This document shows positions 54,801 through 64,000 of a DNA stretch of 64,000 nt, piece after piece (within the stretch, counting starts at the first letter, position 1; each line of letters opens with the position of its first letter). The position numbers and the translations under genes are program-made. Source of the DNA: Halisarca cf. caerulea (Eukaryota > Porifera > Demospongiae > Chondrillida > Halisarcidae); NCBI GenBank assembly GCA_963170055.1, contig CAUJGJ010000142.1:1-64000 (forward strand), read 5' to 3'. The notes under the pieces were generated by a model. That model was not told the origin of the DNA. It was given only the letters and a program-made list of their open reading frames with translations, and did not search any database.

Positions 54801-55792
54801 GTGCTAGTGCCAAATATTGGTATTAGCACCAGCATATCCAACACTACACAAATACGCCCACAGCACTTCAGAAACTTCATGTGTGTCCACTGGGAATGTG
54901 CGTGGTGCTAGTGCCAAATATTGGTATAGGCACCAGCATATCCAACACTACAGAAATACTCCCACAGCAATTCAGAAAGGTCATGTGTGTCCACTGGGAA
55001 TGTGCGTGGTGCTAGTGCCAAATATTGGTATAGGCACCAGCATATCCAACACTACACAAATACTCCCACAGCACTTCAGAAAGGTCATGTGTGTTAACTG
55101 GGAATGTGCGTGGTGCTAGTGCCAAATATTGGTATTAGCAGCAGCATATCAAACACTACACAAATACGCCCACAGTAGTTAATAAACTTCATGTGTGTCC
55201 ACTGGGAATGTGCGTGGTGCTAGTGCCAAATACTGGTATTAGCACAAGCATATCCAACACTACACAAATACGCCCACAGCACTTCAGAAACTTCATGTGT
55301 GTCCGCTGGGAATGTACGTGGTGCTAGTGCCAAATATTGGTATTAGCACCAGCATATCCAACACTACACAAATACGCCCACAGCACTTCAGAAACTTCAT
55401 GTGTGTCCACTGGGAATGTGCGCGGGGCTAGTGCCAAATATTGGTATTAGCACCAGCATATCCAACACTACACAAATACGCCAACAGTAGTTAAGAAACT
55501 TCATGTGTGTCCACTGGTAATCAGCGTGGTGCTAGTGCCAAATATTGGTATTAGCACCAGCATATCCAACTCTACACAAATGCGACCACAGCACTTCAGA
55601 AACTTCATGTGTGTCCACTGGGAATGTGCGTGGTGCTAGTGCCAAATATTGGTATAGGCACCAGCATATCCAACACTACAGAAATACTCCCACAGCACTT
55701 CAGAAAGGTCATGTGTGTCCACTGGGAATGTGCGTGGTGCTAGTGCCAAATATTGGTATTAGCACCAGCATATCCAACACTACATAAGTACG
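51841..55792 (+). repeat. 19-monomer tandem duplication (1,976 bp)
   Basis: Copy 1 is about 51,841-53,816 and copy 2 about 53,817-55,792. Both start at CCAACAGTAGTTAAG with ACTGGTAATCTGCG. Inside they share AAATGCGACCACAG, TTGGTATAGGCACC with CAGAAATACTCCC and CAGCAATTCAG, TTAGCAGCAGC, GTGTCCCCTGGG, CACAAGTACGCC, CATAATCAACAC, TCAACTGGG, CACTACTCAAATACG, TGTTAACTGGG and ACTGGTAATCAGCG. The offset is exactly 19 x 104, with no net indel, and I see almost no differences over nearly 2 kb. This is the cleanest large duplication in the window. Confidence 0.92.
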
Positions 55793-57268
55793 CCCACAGC
55801 TCTTCAGAAACTTCATGTGTGTCCACTGGGAATGTGCGTGGTGCTAGTGCCAAATATTGGTATTAGCACCAGCATATCCAACATTACACAAATACGCCCA
55901 CAGCACTTCAGAAACTTCATGTGTGTCCACTGGGAATGTGCGTGGTGCTAGTGCCAAATATTGGTATTAGCACCAGCATATCCAACACTACACAAATACG
56001 CCCACAGCACTTCAGAAAGGTCATGTGTGTCCACTGGGAATGTGCGTGGTGCTAGTGCCAAATATTGGTATTAGCACCAGCATATCCAACACTACACAAA
56101 TACGCCCACAGTAGTTAAGAAACTTCATGTGTGTACACTGGGAATGTGTGTGGTGCTAGTGCCAGATATTGGTATTAGCACCAGCATATCCAACACTACA
56201 CAAATACGCCCACAGCACTTCACAAAGGTCATGTGTGTCCACTGGGAATGTGCGTGGTGCTAGTGCCAAATATTGGTATTAGCACCAGCATATCCAACAC
56301 TACACAAATACGCCCACAGTAGTTAAGAAACTTCATGTGTGTCCACTGGGAATGTGTGTGGTGCTAGTGCCAAATATTGGTATTAGCACCAGCATAATCA
56401 ACACTACACAAATACGCCCACAGTAGTTAAGAAACTTCATGTGTGTCAACTGGGAATGTGCGTGGTGCTAGTGCCAAATATTGGTATTAACACAAGCATA
56501 TCCAACACTACTCAAATACGCCCACAGCACTTCAGAATGGTCATGTGTGTCCAGTGGGAATGTGCGTGGTGCTAGTGCCAAATATTGGTATTAGCACCAG
56601 CATAATCAACACTACACAAATACGCCCACAGTACTTCAGAAACTTCTTGTGTTTCCCCTGGGAATGTACGTGGTGCTAGTGCCAAATATTGGTATTAGCA
56701 CCAGCATATCCAACACTACACAAATACGCCCACAGCACTTCAGAAACTTCATGTGTGTCCACTGGGAATGTGCGCGGGGCTAATGCCAAATATTGGTATT
56801 AGCACCAGCATATCCAACACTACACAAATACGCCCACAGTAGTTAAGAAACTTCATGTGTGTCCACTGATAATCTGCGTGGTGCTAGTGCCAAATATTGG
56901 TATTAGCACCAGCATATCCAACACTACACAAATGCGACCACAGCACTTCAGAAACTTCATGTGTGTCCACTGGGAATGTGCGTGGTGCTAGTGCCAAATA
57001 TTGGTATAGGCACCAGCATATCCAACACTACACAAATACTCCCATAGCACTTCAGAAAGGTCATGTGTGTTAACTGGGAATGTGCGTGGTGCTAGTGCCA
57101 AATATTGGTATTAGCAGCAGCATATCCAACACTACACAAATACGCCCACAGCACTTCAGAAACTTCATGTGTGTCCACTGGGAATGTGCGAGGTGCTAGT
57201 GCCAAATATTGGTATTAGCACCAGCATATCCAACACTACACAAATACGCCCACAGCACTTCAGAAACT
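55793..57268 (+). repeat. Diverged continuation of the 19-mer material
   Basis: Fourteen monomers using the same kinds of variant as the 1,976-bp unit in similar order (CATAATCAACAC, TCAACTGGG, TTAACACAAGC, CACTACTCAAAT, GTAATCTGCG, GCGACCACAG, GGTATAGGCACC, TGTTAACTGGG, TTAGCAGCAGC), but with their own changes such as GTGCCAGATATTGG, CTTCACAAAGG, GTTTCCCCTGGG and GCGAGGTGC. It looks like an older or partly reshuffled relative of the same unit. Confidence 0.78.
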
Positions 57269-57539
57269 TCATGTGTGTCCACTGGGAATGTGCGTGGTGC
57301 TAGTGCCAAATATTGGTATTAGCACCAACATATCCAACATTACATAAATACGCCCACAGTAGTGAAGGAACTTCATGTGTAGTCCAATGGGAATGTGCGT
57401 GGTACTAGTGCCAAATATTGGTATTAGCATCAGCATATCCAACACTACACAAATACGCCCACAGCACTTCAGAAACTTCATGTGTGTCCACTGGGAATGT
57501 GCGTGGTGCTAGTGCCAAATATTGGTATTAGCACCAGCA

Positions 57540-57547
57540 TATATAAG
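57540..57547 (+). other. TATATAAG variant inside satellite monomers
   Basis: In some monomers CAGCATATCCAACACTAC has become CAGCATATATAAGACTAC, creating TATATAAG, a string matching a eukaryotic TATA-box consensus. Copies lie at 57,540, 59,725, 60,350, 63,263 and 63,679, all in the last 7 kb. Related TATATAAAAC is at 60,870 and 63,367. There is no gene next to any of them, and the spread is explained by duplication of a single variant. It is listed because such a string could in principle help transcription of the satellite. Confidence 0.45.
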
Positions 57548-58296
57548 ACTACACAAATACGCCCACAGAACTTTAGAAATTTCATGTGTGTCCACTAGGA
57601 ATGTGCGTGGTGCTAGTGCCAAATATTGGTATTAGCACCAGCATATCCAACTTTACACAAATATGCCTACAGCACTTCAGAAAGGTCATGTGTGTCCACT
57701 GGGAATGTGCGTGGTGCTAGTGCCAAATATTGGTATTAGCACCAGCATATCCAACACTACACCAATACGCCCACAGCACTTCAGAAACTTCATGTGTGTC
57801 CACTGGGAATGTGCGTTGTGCTAGTGCCAAATGTTGGTATTAGCACCAGCATATCCAACTTTACACAAATATGCCTACAGCACTTCAGAAAGGTCATGTG
57901 TGTCCACTGGGAATGTACGTGGTGCTAGTGCCAAATATTGGTATTAGCACCAGCATATCCAACACTACACAAATACGCCCACAGCACTTCAGAAACTTCA
58001 TGTGTGTCCACTGGGAATGTGCGTTGTGCTAGTTCCAAATGTTGGTATTAGCTCCAGCATATCCAACACTACACAAATATGCCTAGAGCACTTCAGAAAG
58101 GTCATGTGTGTCCACTGGGAATGTGCGTGGTGCTAGTGCCAAATATTGGTATTAGCACCAGCATATCCAACATTACATAAATACGCCCACAGTAGTGAAG
58201 AAAGGTCATGTGTGTCTACTGGGAATGTGCGTGGTGCTAGTGCCAAATATTGGTATTAGCACCAGCATATCCAACACTACACAAATACGCCCACAG

Positions 58297-58400
58297 CACT
58301 TCAGAAACTTCATGTGTGTCCACTGGGAATGTGCGTGGTGCTAGTGCCAAATATTGGTATTAGCACCAGCATATCCAACACTACACAAATACGCCCACAG
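58297..58400 (+). repeat. Representative type B monomer (AAACTTC form)
   Basis: An exact-consensus 104-bp copy of the second major subfamily, beginning CACTTCAGAAACTTCATGTG. The rest of the unit, including the palindromic core, is the same as type A. The A/B distinction is a block of adjacent substitutions, so it is a true subfamily marker and not scattered drift. An independent gene-conversion origin of the short block is also possible. Confidence 0.92.
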
Positions 58401-61224
58401 CACTTCAGAAACTTCATGTGTGTCCACTGGGAATGTGCGTGGTGCTAGTGCCAAATATTGGTATTAGCACCAGCATATCCAACACTACACAAATATGCCT
58501 AGAGCACTTCAGAAAGGTCATGTGTGTCCACTGGGAATGTGCGTGGTGCTAGTGCCAAATATTGGTATTAGCACCAGCATATCCAACATTACATAAATAC
58601 GCCAACAGTAGTGAAGAAAGGTCATGTGTGTCTACTGGGAATGTGCGTGGTGCTAGTGCCAAATATTGGTATTAGCACCAGCATATCCAACACTACACAA
58701 ATACGCCCACAGCACTTCAGAAACTTCATGTGTGTCCACTGGGAATGTGCGTGGTGCTAGTGCCAAATATTGGTATTAGCACCAGCATATCCAACACTAC
58801 ACAAATACGCCCACAGCACTTCAGAAACTTCATGTGTGTCCACTAGGAATGTGCGTGGTGCTAGTTCCAAATATTGGTATTAGCACCAACATATCCAACA
58901 CTACACAAATACGCCCACAGCACTTCAAAAACTTCATGTGTGTCCACTGGGAATGTGCGTGGTGGTAGTGCCAAATATTGGTATTAGCACCAGCATATCC
59001 AACACTACACAAATACGCCCACAGCACTTTAGAAAGGTCATGTGTGTCCACTGGGAATGTGCGTGGTGCTAGTGCCAAATATTGGTATTACCACCAGCAT
59101 ATCCAACATTACATAAATACGCCCACAGCACTTCAAAAACTTCATGTGTGTCCCCTGGGAATGTGCGTGGTGCTAGTGCCAAATATTGGTATTAGCACCA
59201 GCATATCCAACACTACACAAATGCGCCCACAGCACTTTAGAAAGGTCATGTGTGTCCACTGGGAATGTGCGTGGTGCTAGTGCCAAATATTGGTATTAGC
59301 ACCAGCATATCCAACACTACACAAATACGCCCACAGCACTTCAAAAACTTCATGTGTGTCCACTGGGAATGTGCGTGGTGCTAGTGCCAAATATTGGTAT
59401 TAGCACCAGCATATCCAACACTACACAAATACGCCCACAGCACTTTAGAAAGGTCATGTTTTTCCACTGGGAATGTGCGTGGTGCTAGTGCCAAATATTG
59501 GTATTAGCACCAGCATATCCAACATTACATAAATACGCCCACAGCAGTGAAGAAACTTCATGTGTAGTCCACTGGGAATGTGCGTGGTGCTAGTGCCAAA
59601 TATTGGTATTAGCATCAGCATATCCAACACTACACAAATACGCCCACAGCACTTCAGAAACTTCATGTGTGTCCACTGGGAATGTGCGTGGTGCTAGTGC
59701 CAAATATTGGTATTAGCACCAGCATATATAAGACTACACAAATACGCCCACAGCACTTCAGAAATTTCATATGTGTCCACTTGGAATGTGCGTGGTGATA
59801 GTGCCAAATATTGGTATTAGCACCAGCATATCCAACTTTACACAAATATGCCTACAGCACTTCAGAAAGGTCATGTGTGTCCACTGGGAATGTGCGTGGT
59901 GCTAGTGCCAAATATTGGTATTAGCACCAGCATATCCAACACTACAAAAATACGCCCAAAGCACTTCAGAAACTTCATGTGTGTCCACTGGGAATGTGCG
60001 TTGTGCTAGTGCCAAATGTTGGTATTAGCTCCAGCATATCCAACACTACACAAATATGCCTAGAGCACTTCAGAAAGGTCATGTGTGTCCACTGGGAATG
60101 TGCGTGGTGCTAGTGCGAAATATTGGTATTAGCACCAGCATATCCAACATTACATAAATACGCCCACAGCAGTGAAGAAACTTCATGTGTAGTCCACTGG
60201 GAATGTGCGTGGTGCTAGTGCCAAATATTGGTATTAGCATCAGCATATCCAACACTACACAAATACGCCCACAGCACTTCAGAAACTTCATGTGTGTCCA
60301 CTGGGAATGTGCGTGGTGCTAGTGCCAAATATTGGTATTAGCACCAGCATATATAAGACTACACAAATACGCCCACAGCACTTCAGAAATTTCATATGTG
60401 TCCACTTGGAATGTGCGTGGTGATAGTGCCAAATATTGGTATTAGCACCAGCATATCCAACTTTACACAAATATGCCTACAGCACTTCAGAAAGGTCATG
60501 TGTGTCCACTGGGAATGTGCGTGGTGCTAGTGCCAAATATTGGTATTAGCACCAGCATATCCAACACTACAAAAATACGCCCAAAGCACTTCAGAAACTT
60601 CATGTGTGTCCACTGGGAATGTGCGTTGTGCTAGTGCCAAATGTTGGTATTAGCTCCAGCATATCCAACACTACACAAATATGCTTAGAGCACTTCAGAA
60701 AGGTCATGTGTGTCCACTGGGAATGTGCGTGGTGCTAGTGCGAAATATTGGTATTAGCACCAGCATATCCAACACTACACAAATACGCCCACAGCACTTC
60801 GGAAAGGTCATGTGTGTCCACTGGGAATGTGCGTGGTGCTAGTGCCAAATATTGGTATTAGCACCATCATATATAAAACTAAACAAATACGCCCACAGCA
60901 CTTCAGAAACTTCATGTGTGTCCAATTGGAATGTGCGTGGTACTAGTGCCAAATATTGGTATTAGCACCAGCATATCCAAAACTATACAAATACGCCCAC
61001 AGCACTTCAGAAAGGTCATGTGTGTCCACTGGGAATGTGCGTGGTGCTAGTGCCAAATATTGGTATTAGCACCAGCATATCCAACACTACACAAATATGC
61101 CTACAGCACTTCAGAAAGGTCATGTGTGTCCACTGGGAATGTGCGTGGTGCTAGTGCCAAATATTGGTATTAGCACCAGCATATCCAACACTACACAAAT
61201 ACGCCCACAGCACTTCAGAAACTT

Positions 61225-64000
61225 CATGTGTGTCCACTGGGAATGTACGTTGTGCTAGTGCCAAATGTTGGTATTAGCACCAGCATATCCAACACTACAC
61301 AAATACGCTCACAGCACTTCAGGAAGGTCATAGTGTGTCCACTGGGAATGTGCGTGGTGCTAGTGCCAAATATTGGTATTAGCACCAGCATATCCAACAC
61401 TACACAAATACGCCCACAGTAGTTAAGAAACTTCATGTGTGTCCACTGGGAATGTGCGTGGTGCTAGTGCCAAATATTGGTATTAGCACCAGCATATCCA
61501 ACACTACACAAATACGCCCACAGCACTTCAGAAACTTCATGTGTATACACTGGGAATTTGCGTGGTGCTAGTGCCAAATATTGGTATTAGCACCAGCATA
61601 TCCAACACTACACAAATACGCCCACAGCACCTTAGAAAGGTCATGTGTGTCCACTGGGAATGTGCGTGGTGCTAGTGCTAAATATTGGTATTAGCACCAG
61701 CATATCCAACACTACACAAATACGCCCACAGCACTTCAGAAACTTCATGTGTGTCTACTGGGAATGTGCGTGGTGCTAGTGCCAAATATTGGTATTAGCA
61801 CCAGCATATCCAACACTACACAAATACGCCCACAGCACTTTAGAAAGGTCATGTGTGTCCACTGGGAATGTGCGTGGTGCTAGTGCCAAATATTGGTATT
61901 AGCACCAGCATATCTAACACTACACAAATACGCCCACAGCACTTCAGAAACTTCATGTGTGTCCACTGGGAATGTGCGTTGTGCTAGTGCCAAATGTTGG
62001 TATTAGCACCAGCATATCCAACACTACACAAATACGCCCACAGCACTTCAGAAAGGTCATGTGTGTCCACTGGGAATGTGCGTGGTGCTAGTGCCAAATA
62101 TTGGTATTAGCACCAGCATATCCAACACTACACAAATACGCCCACAGCACTTCAGAAAGGTCATGTGTGTCCACTGGGAATGTGCGTGGTGCTAGTGCTA
62201 AATATTGTTATTAGCACCAGCATATCCAACACTACACAAATACGTCCATAGAACTTCAGAAACTTCATGTGTGTCCACTGGGAATGTGCGTGGTGCTAGT
62301 GCCAAATATTGGTATTAACACCAGCATATCCAACACTACACAAATACGCTCACAGCACTTCAGAAAGGTCATGTGTGTCCACTGGGAATGTGCGTGGTGC
62401 CAGTGCCAAATATTGGTATTAGCACCAGCATATCCAACACTACACAAATACGCGCATAGCACTTCAGGAAGGTCATGTGTGTCCACTGGGAATGTGCGTG
62501 GTGCTAGTGCCAAATATTGGTATTAGCACCAGCATATCCAACACTACACAAATACGTCCACAGCACTTCAGAAACTTCATGTATGTCCACTTTGAATGTG
62601 CGTGGTGCTAGTGCCAAATATTGGTATTAGCACCAGCATATTCAACACTACACAAATATGCCTACAGCACTTCAGAAAGGTTATGTGTGTCCACTGGGAA
62701 TGTGCGTGGTGCCAGTGCCAAATATTGGTATTAGCACCAGCATATCTAACACTACACAAATACGCGCACAGCACTTCAGGAAGGTCATGTGTGTCCACTG
62801 GGAATGTATGTGGTGCTAGTGCCAAATATTGGTATTAGCACCAGGATATCCAACACTACACAAATACGTCCACAGCACTTCAGAAACTTCATGTGTGTCC
62901 ACTTGGAATGTGCGTGGTGCTAGTGCCAAATATTGGTATTAGCACCAGCATATCCAACACTACACAAATACGTCCATAGAACTTCAGAAACTTCATGTGT
63001 GTCCACTTGGAATGTGCGTGGTGCTAGTGCCAAATATTGGTATTAACACCAGCATATCCAACACTACACAAATACGCTCACAGCACTTCAGAAAGGTCAT
63101 GTGTGTCCACTGGGAATGTGCGTGGTGCTAGTGCCAAATATTGGTATTAGCACCAGCATATCCAACACTACACAAATACGCCCACAGCACTTCAGAAACT
63201 TCATTTGTGTCCACTGGGAATGTGCGTGGTGCTAGTGCCAAATATTGGTATTAGCACCAGCATATATAAGACTACACAAATACGCCCACAGTACTTCAGC
63301 AACTTCATGTGTGTCCACTTGGAATGTGCGTGGTGCTAGTGCCAAATATTGGTATTAGCACCATCATATATAAAACTAAACAAATACGCCCACAGCACTT
63401 CAGAAACTTCATGTGTGTCCAATTGGAATGTGCGTGGTGCTAGTGCCAAATATTGGTATTAGCACCAGTATATCCAACACTACACAAATACGCCCACAGC
63501 ACTTCAGAAAGGTCATGTGTGTCCACTGGGAATGTGCGTGGTGCTAGTGCCAAATATTGGTATTAAAACCAGCATATCCAACACTACACAAATACGCCCA
63601 CAGCACTTCAGAAACTTCATGTGTGTCCACTGGGAATGTGCGTGGTGCTAGTGCCAAATATTGGTATTAGCACCAGCATATATAAGACTACACAAATACG
63701 CCCACAGTACTTCAGAAACTTCATGTGTGTCCACTTGGAATGTGCGTGGTGCTAGTGCCAAATATTGGTATTAGCACCAGCAAATCCAACACTACACAAA
63801 TACGCCCACAGCACTTCAGAAAGGTCATGTGTGTCCACTGGGAATGTGCGTGGTGCTAGTGCCAAATATTGGTATTAGCACCAGCATATCTAACACTACA
63901 CAAATACGCCCACAGCACTTCAGAAACTTCATGTGTGTCCACTGGGAATGTGCGTTGTGCTAGTGCCAAATGTTGGTATTAGCACCAGCATATCCAACAC
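61225..64000 (+). repeat. 3-, 4- and 7-monomer duplications at the right end
   Basis: A 312-bp (3-mer) step separates GTGCCAGTGCC with ACGCGCATAGC (near 62,399 and 62,452) from the same pair near 62,711 and 62,764. A 728-bp (7-mer) step separates AATACGTCCATAGAACTTC near 62,240 and 62,968. A 416-bp (4-mer) step separates the TATATAAG monomers at 63,263 and 63,679. A further one-base insertion is in GGTCATAGTGTGTCC near 61,329. The window ends inside a monomer at consensus position 85. Confidence 0.84.

Larger units (their letters stand above)
57269..61224 (+). repeat. Domain of short-step expansions (4- and 6-mers) with a one-base insertion marker
   Basis: A 625-bp unit (6 monomers plus 1) is duplicated, about 59,492-60,116 and 60,117-60,741. 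It is marked by CAGCAGTGAAG, the inserted base in GTGTAGTCCACTGG, TTAGCATCAGC, TATATAAGACTAC, TTCATATGTGTCC, CCAACTTTACAC and TAGTGCGAAATATTG. A related 105-bp monomer lies at about 57,365. A 416-bp (4-mer) duplication places GTGTGTCTACTGGG at 58,209 and 58,625, each before type B monomers. Variants GTTGTGCTAG with AAATGTTGG and TTAGCTCCAGC are specific to this end of the window. Confidence 0.85.
1..64000 (+). repeat. Satellite DNA array, 104-bp monomer, ~616 tandem copies
   Basis: The sequence repeats every 104 bases from the first base to the last, head to tail and always in one orientation. Landmarks in nearly every copy are GTGTGTCCACTGGGAATG, GGTGCTAGTGCC, AATATTGG, TTAGCACCAGC and ACACAAATACGCCC. 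The consensus is about 46% G+C and has two CpG sites, one in GTGCGTGG and one in ATACGCCC. Following the phase of the CACTTCAG landmark from position 3 to 63,916 gives 615 full periods minus 47 bases, so indels are rare and mostly single-base deletions. Both window ends fall inside monomers, so the array continues beyond the window on both sides. No unique sequence or transposon interrupts it. By analogy with known eukaryotic satellites this is centromeric or other heterochromatic DNA. The family itself is not one I recognise. Confidence 0.98.

Noticed and set aside
1..64000. CRISPR array with regular repeats
   Set aside because: There are no unique spacers. The whole 104-bp unit is conserved, unlike 23-47 bp repeats separated by different spacers.
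1..64000. CENP-B box in the monomer
   Set aside because: The mammalian box needs TTCG....A..CGGG. The unit has CTTCAGAAAC and CTGGGAATG but no TTCG followed by CGGG at the right spacing. Rare CTTCGGAAAC and CTTCGAAAGG variants (e.g. 935, 38,031) supply TTCG only.
1..64000. tRNA- or 5S-derived repeat
   Set aside because: I looked for A-box and B-box promoter motifs (GGTTCGANTCC) and cloverleaf arms in the monomer and found none.

Overview
The whole 64-kb window is one uninterrupted tandem array of a satellite DNA. The basic unit is 104 bp, about 46% G+C, always in the same orientation. Its phase can be followed from base 1 to base 64,000: about 616 monomers with a net loss of 47 bases to small indels. 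I see no gene, RNA gene, transposon, CRISPR array, promoter, or unique spacer anywhere. Megasatellite arrays of this kind, with nested higher-order repeats and several monomer subfamilies, are typical of eukaryotic centromeric or other constitutive heterochromatin. Nothing fits a bacterial or phage replicon. I do not recognise the monomer, so I cannot name the species or clade.

Every monomer has an almost invariant core, consensus positions 40-72 counted from the C of CACTTCAG. This core is a 33-bp imperfect palindrome with 8-bp perfect arms (TGGTGCTA and TAGCACCA) around CCAAATATTGG. The first ~16 positions and the 79-100 segment carry most of the variation and define subfamilies: type A (CACTTCAGAAAGGTC), type B (CACTTCAGAAACTTC), type C (TAGTTAAGAAACTTC), a minor CATCAGTTAAG type, and a 103-bp class that has lost one G in the palindrome.

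Layout by amplification history: 0.6-3.9 kb, a 16-monomer (1,664 bp) higher-order repeat present twice. 4-7 kb, a mosaic of pieces of it. 7-10.2 kb, a 15-monomer (1,558 bp) unit twice. 10.2-23 kb, a shuffled set of blocks that reappear at offsets of about 0.73, 1.35, 3.2, 7.4 and 9.1 kb. 22.9-26.2 kb, a zone rich in 103-bp monomers with a 931-bp duplication. 26.9-35.1 kb, a distinct domain of alternating A/C monomers with a 9-monomer (936 bp) period. 35.4-46.7 kb, two 3,427-bp copies followed by truncated recopies. 46.7-51 kb, a patchwork of the two preceding domains. 51-55.8 kb, a 7-mer step and then a perfect-length 19-monomer (1,976 bp) tandem duplication. 55.8-64 kb, younger short-period expansions (3-, 4-, 6- and 7-mers) with TATATAAG-bearing monomers.

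All open reading frames in the window are by-products of the repeat: 104 is not a multiple of 3, and the same monomers are open on both strands. Boundaries given for the higher-order blocks are read by eye from shared private variants and are good to roughly one monomer unless stated otherwise.
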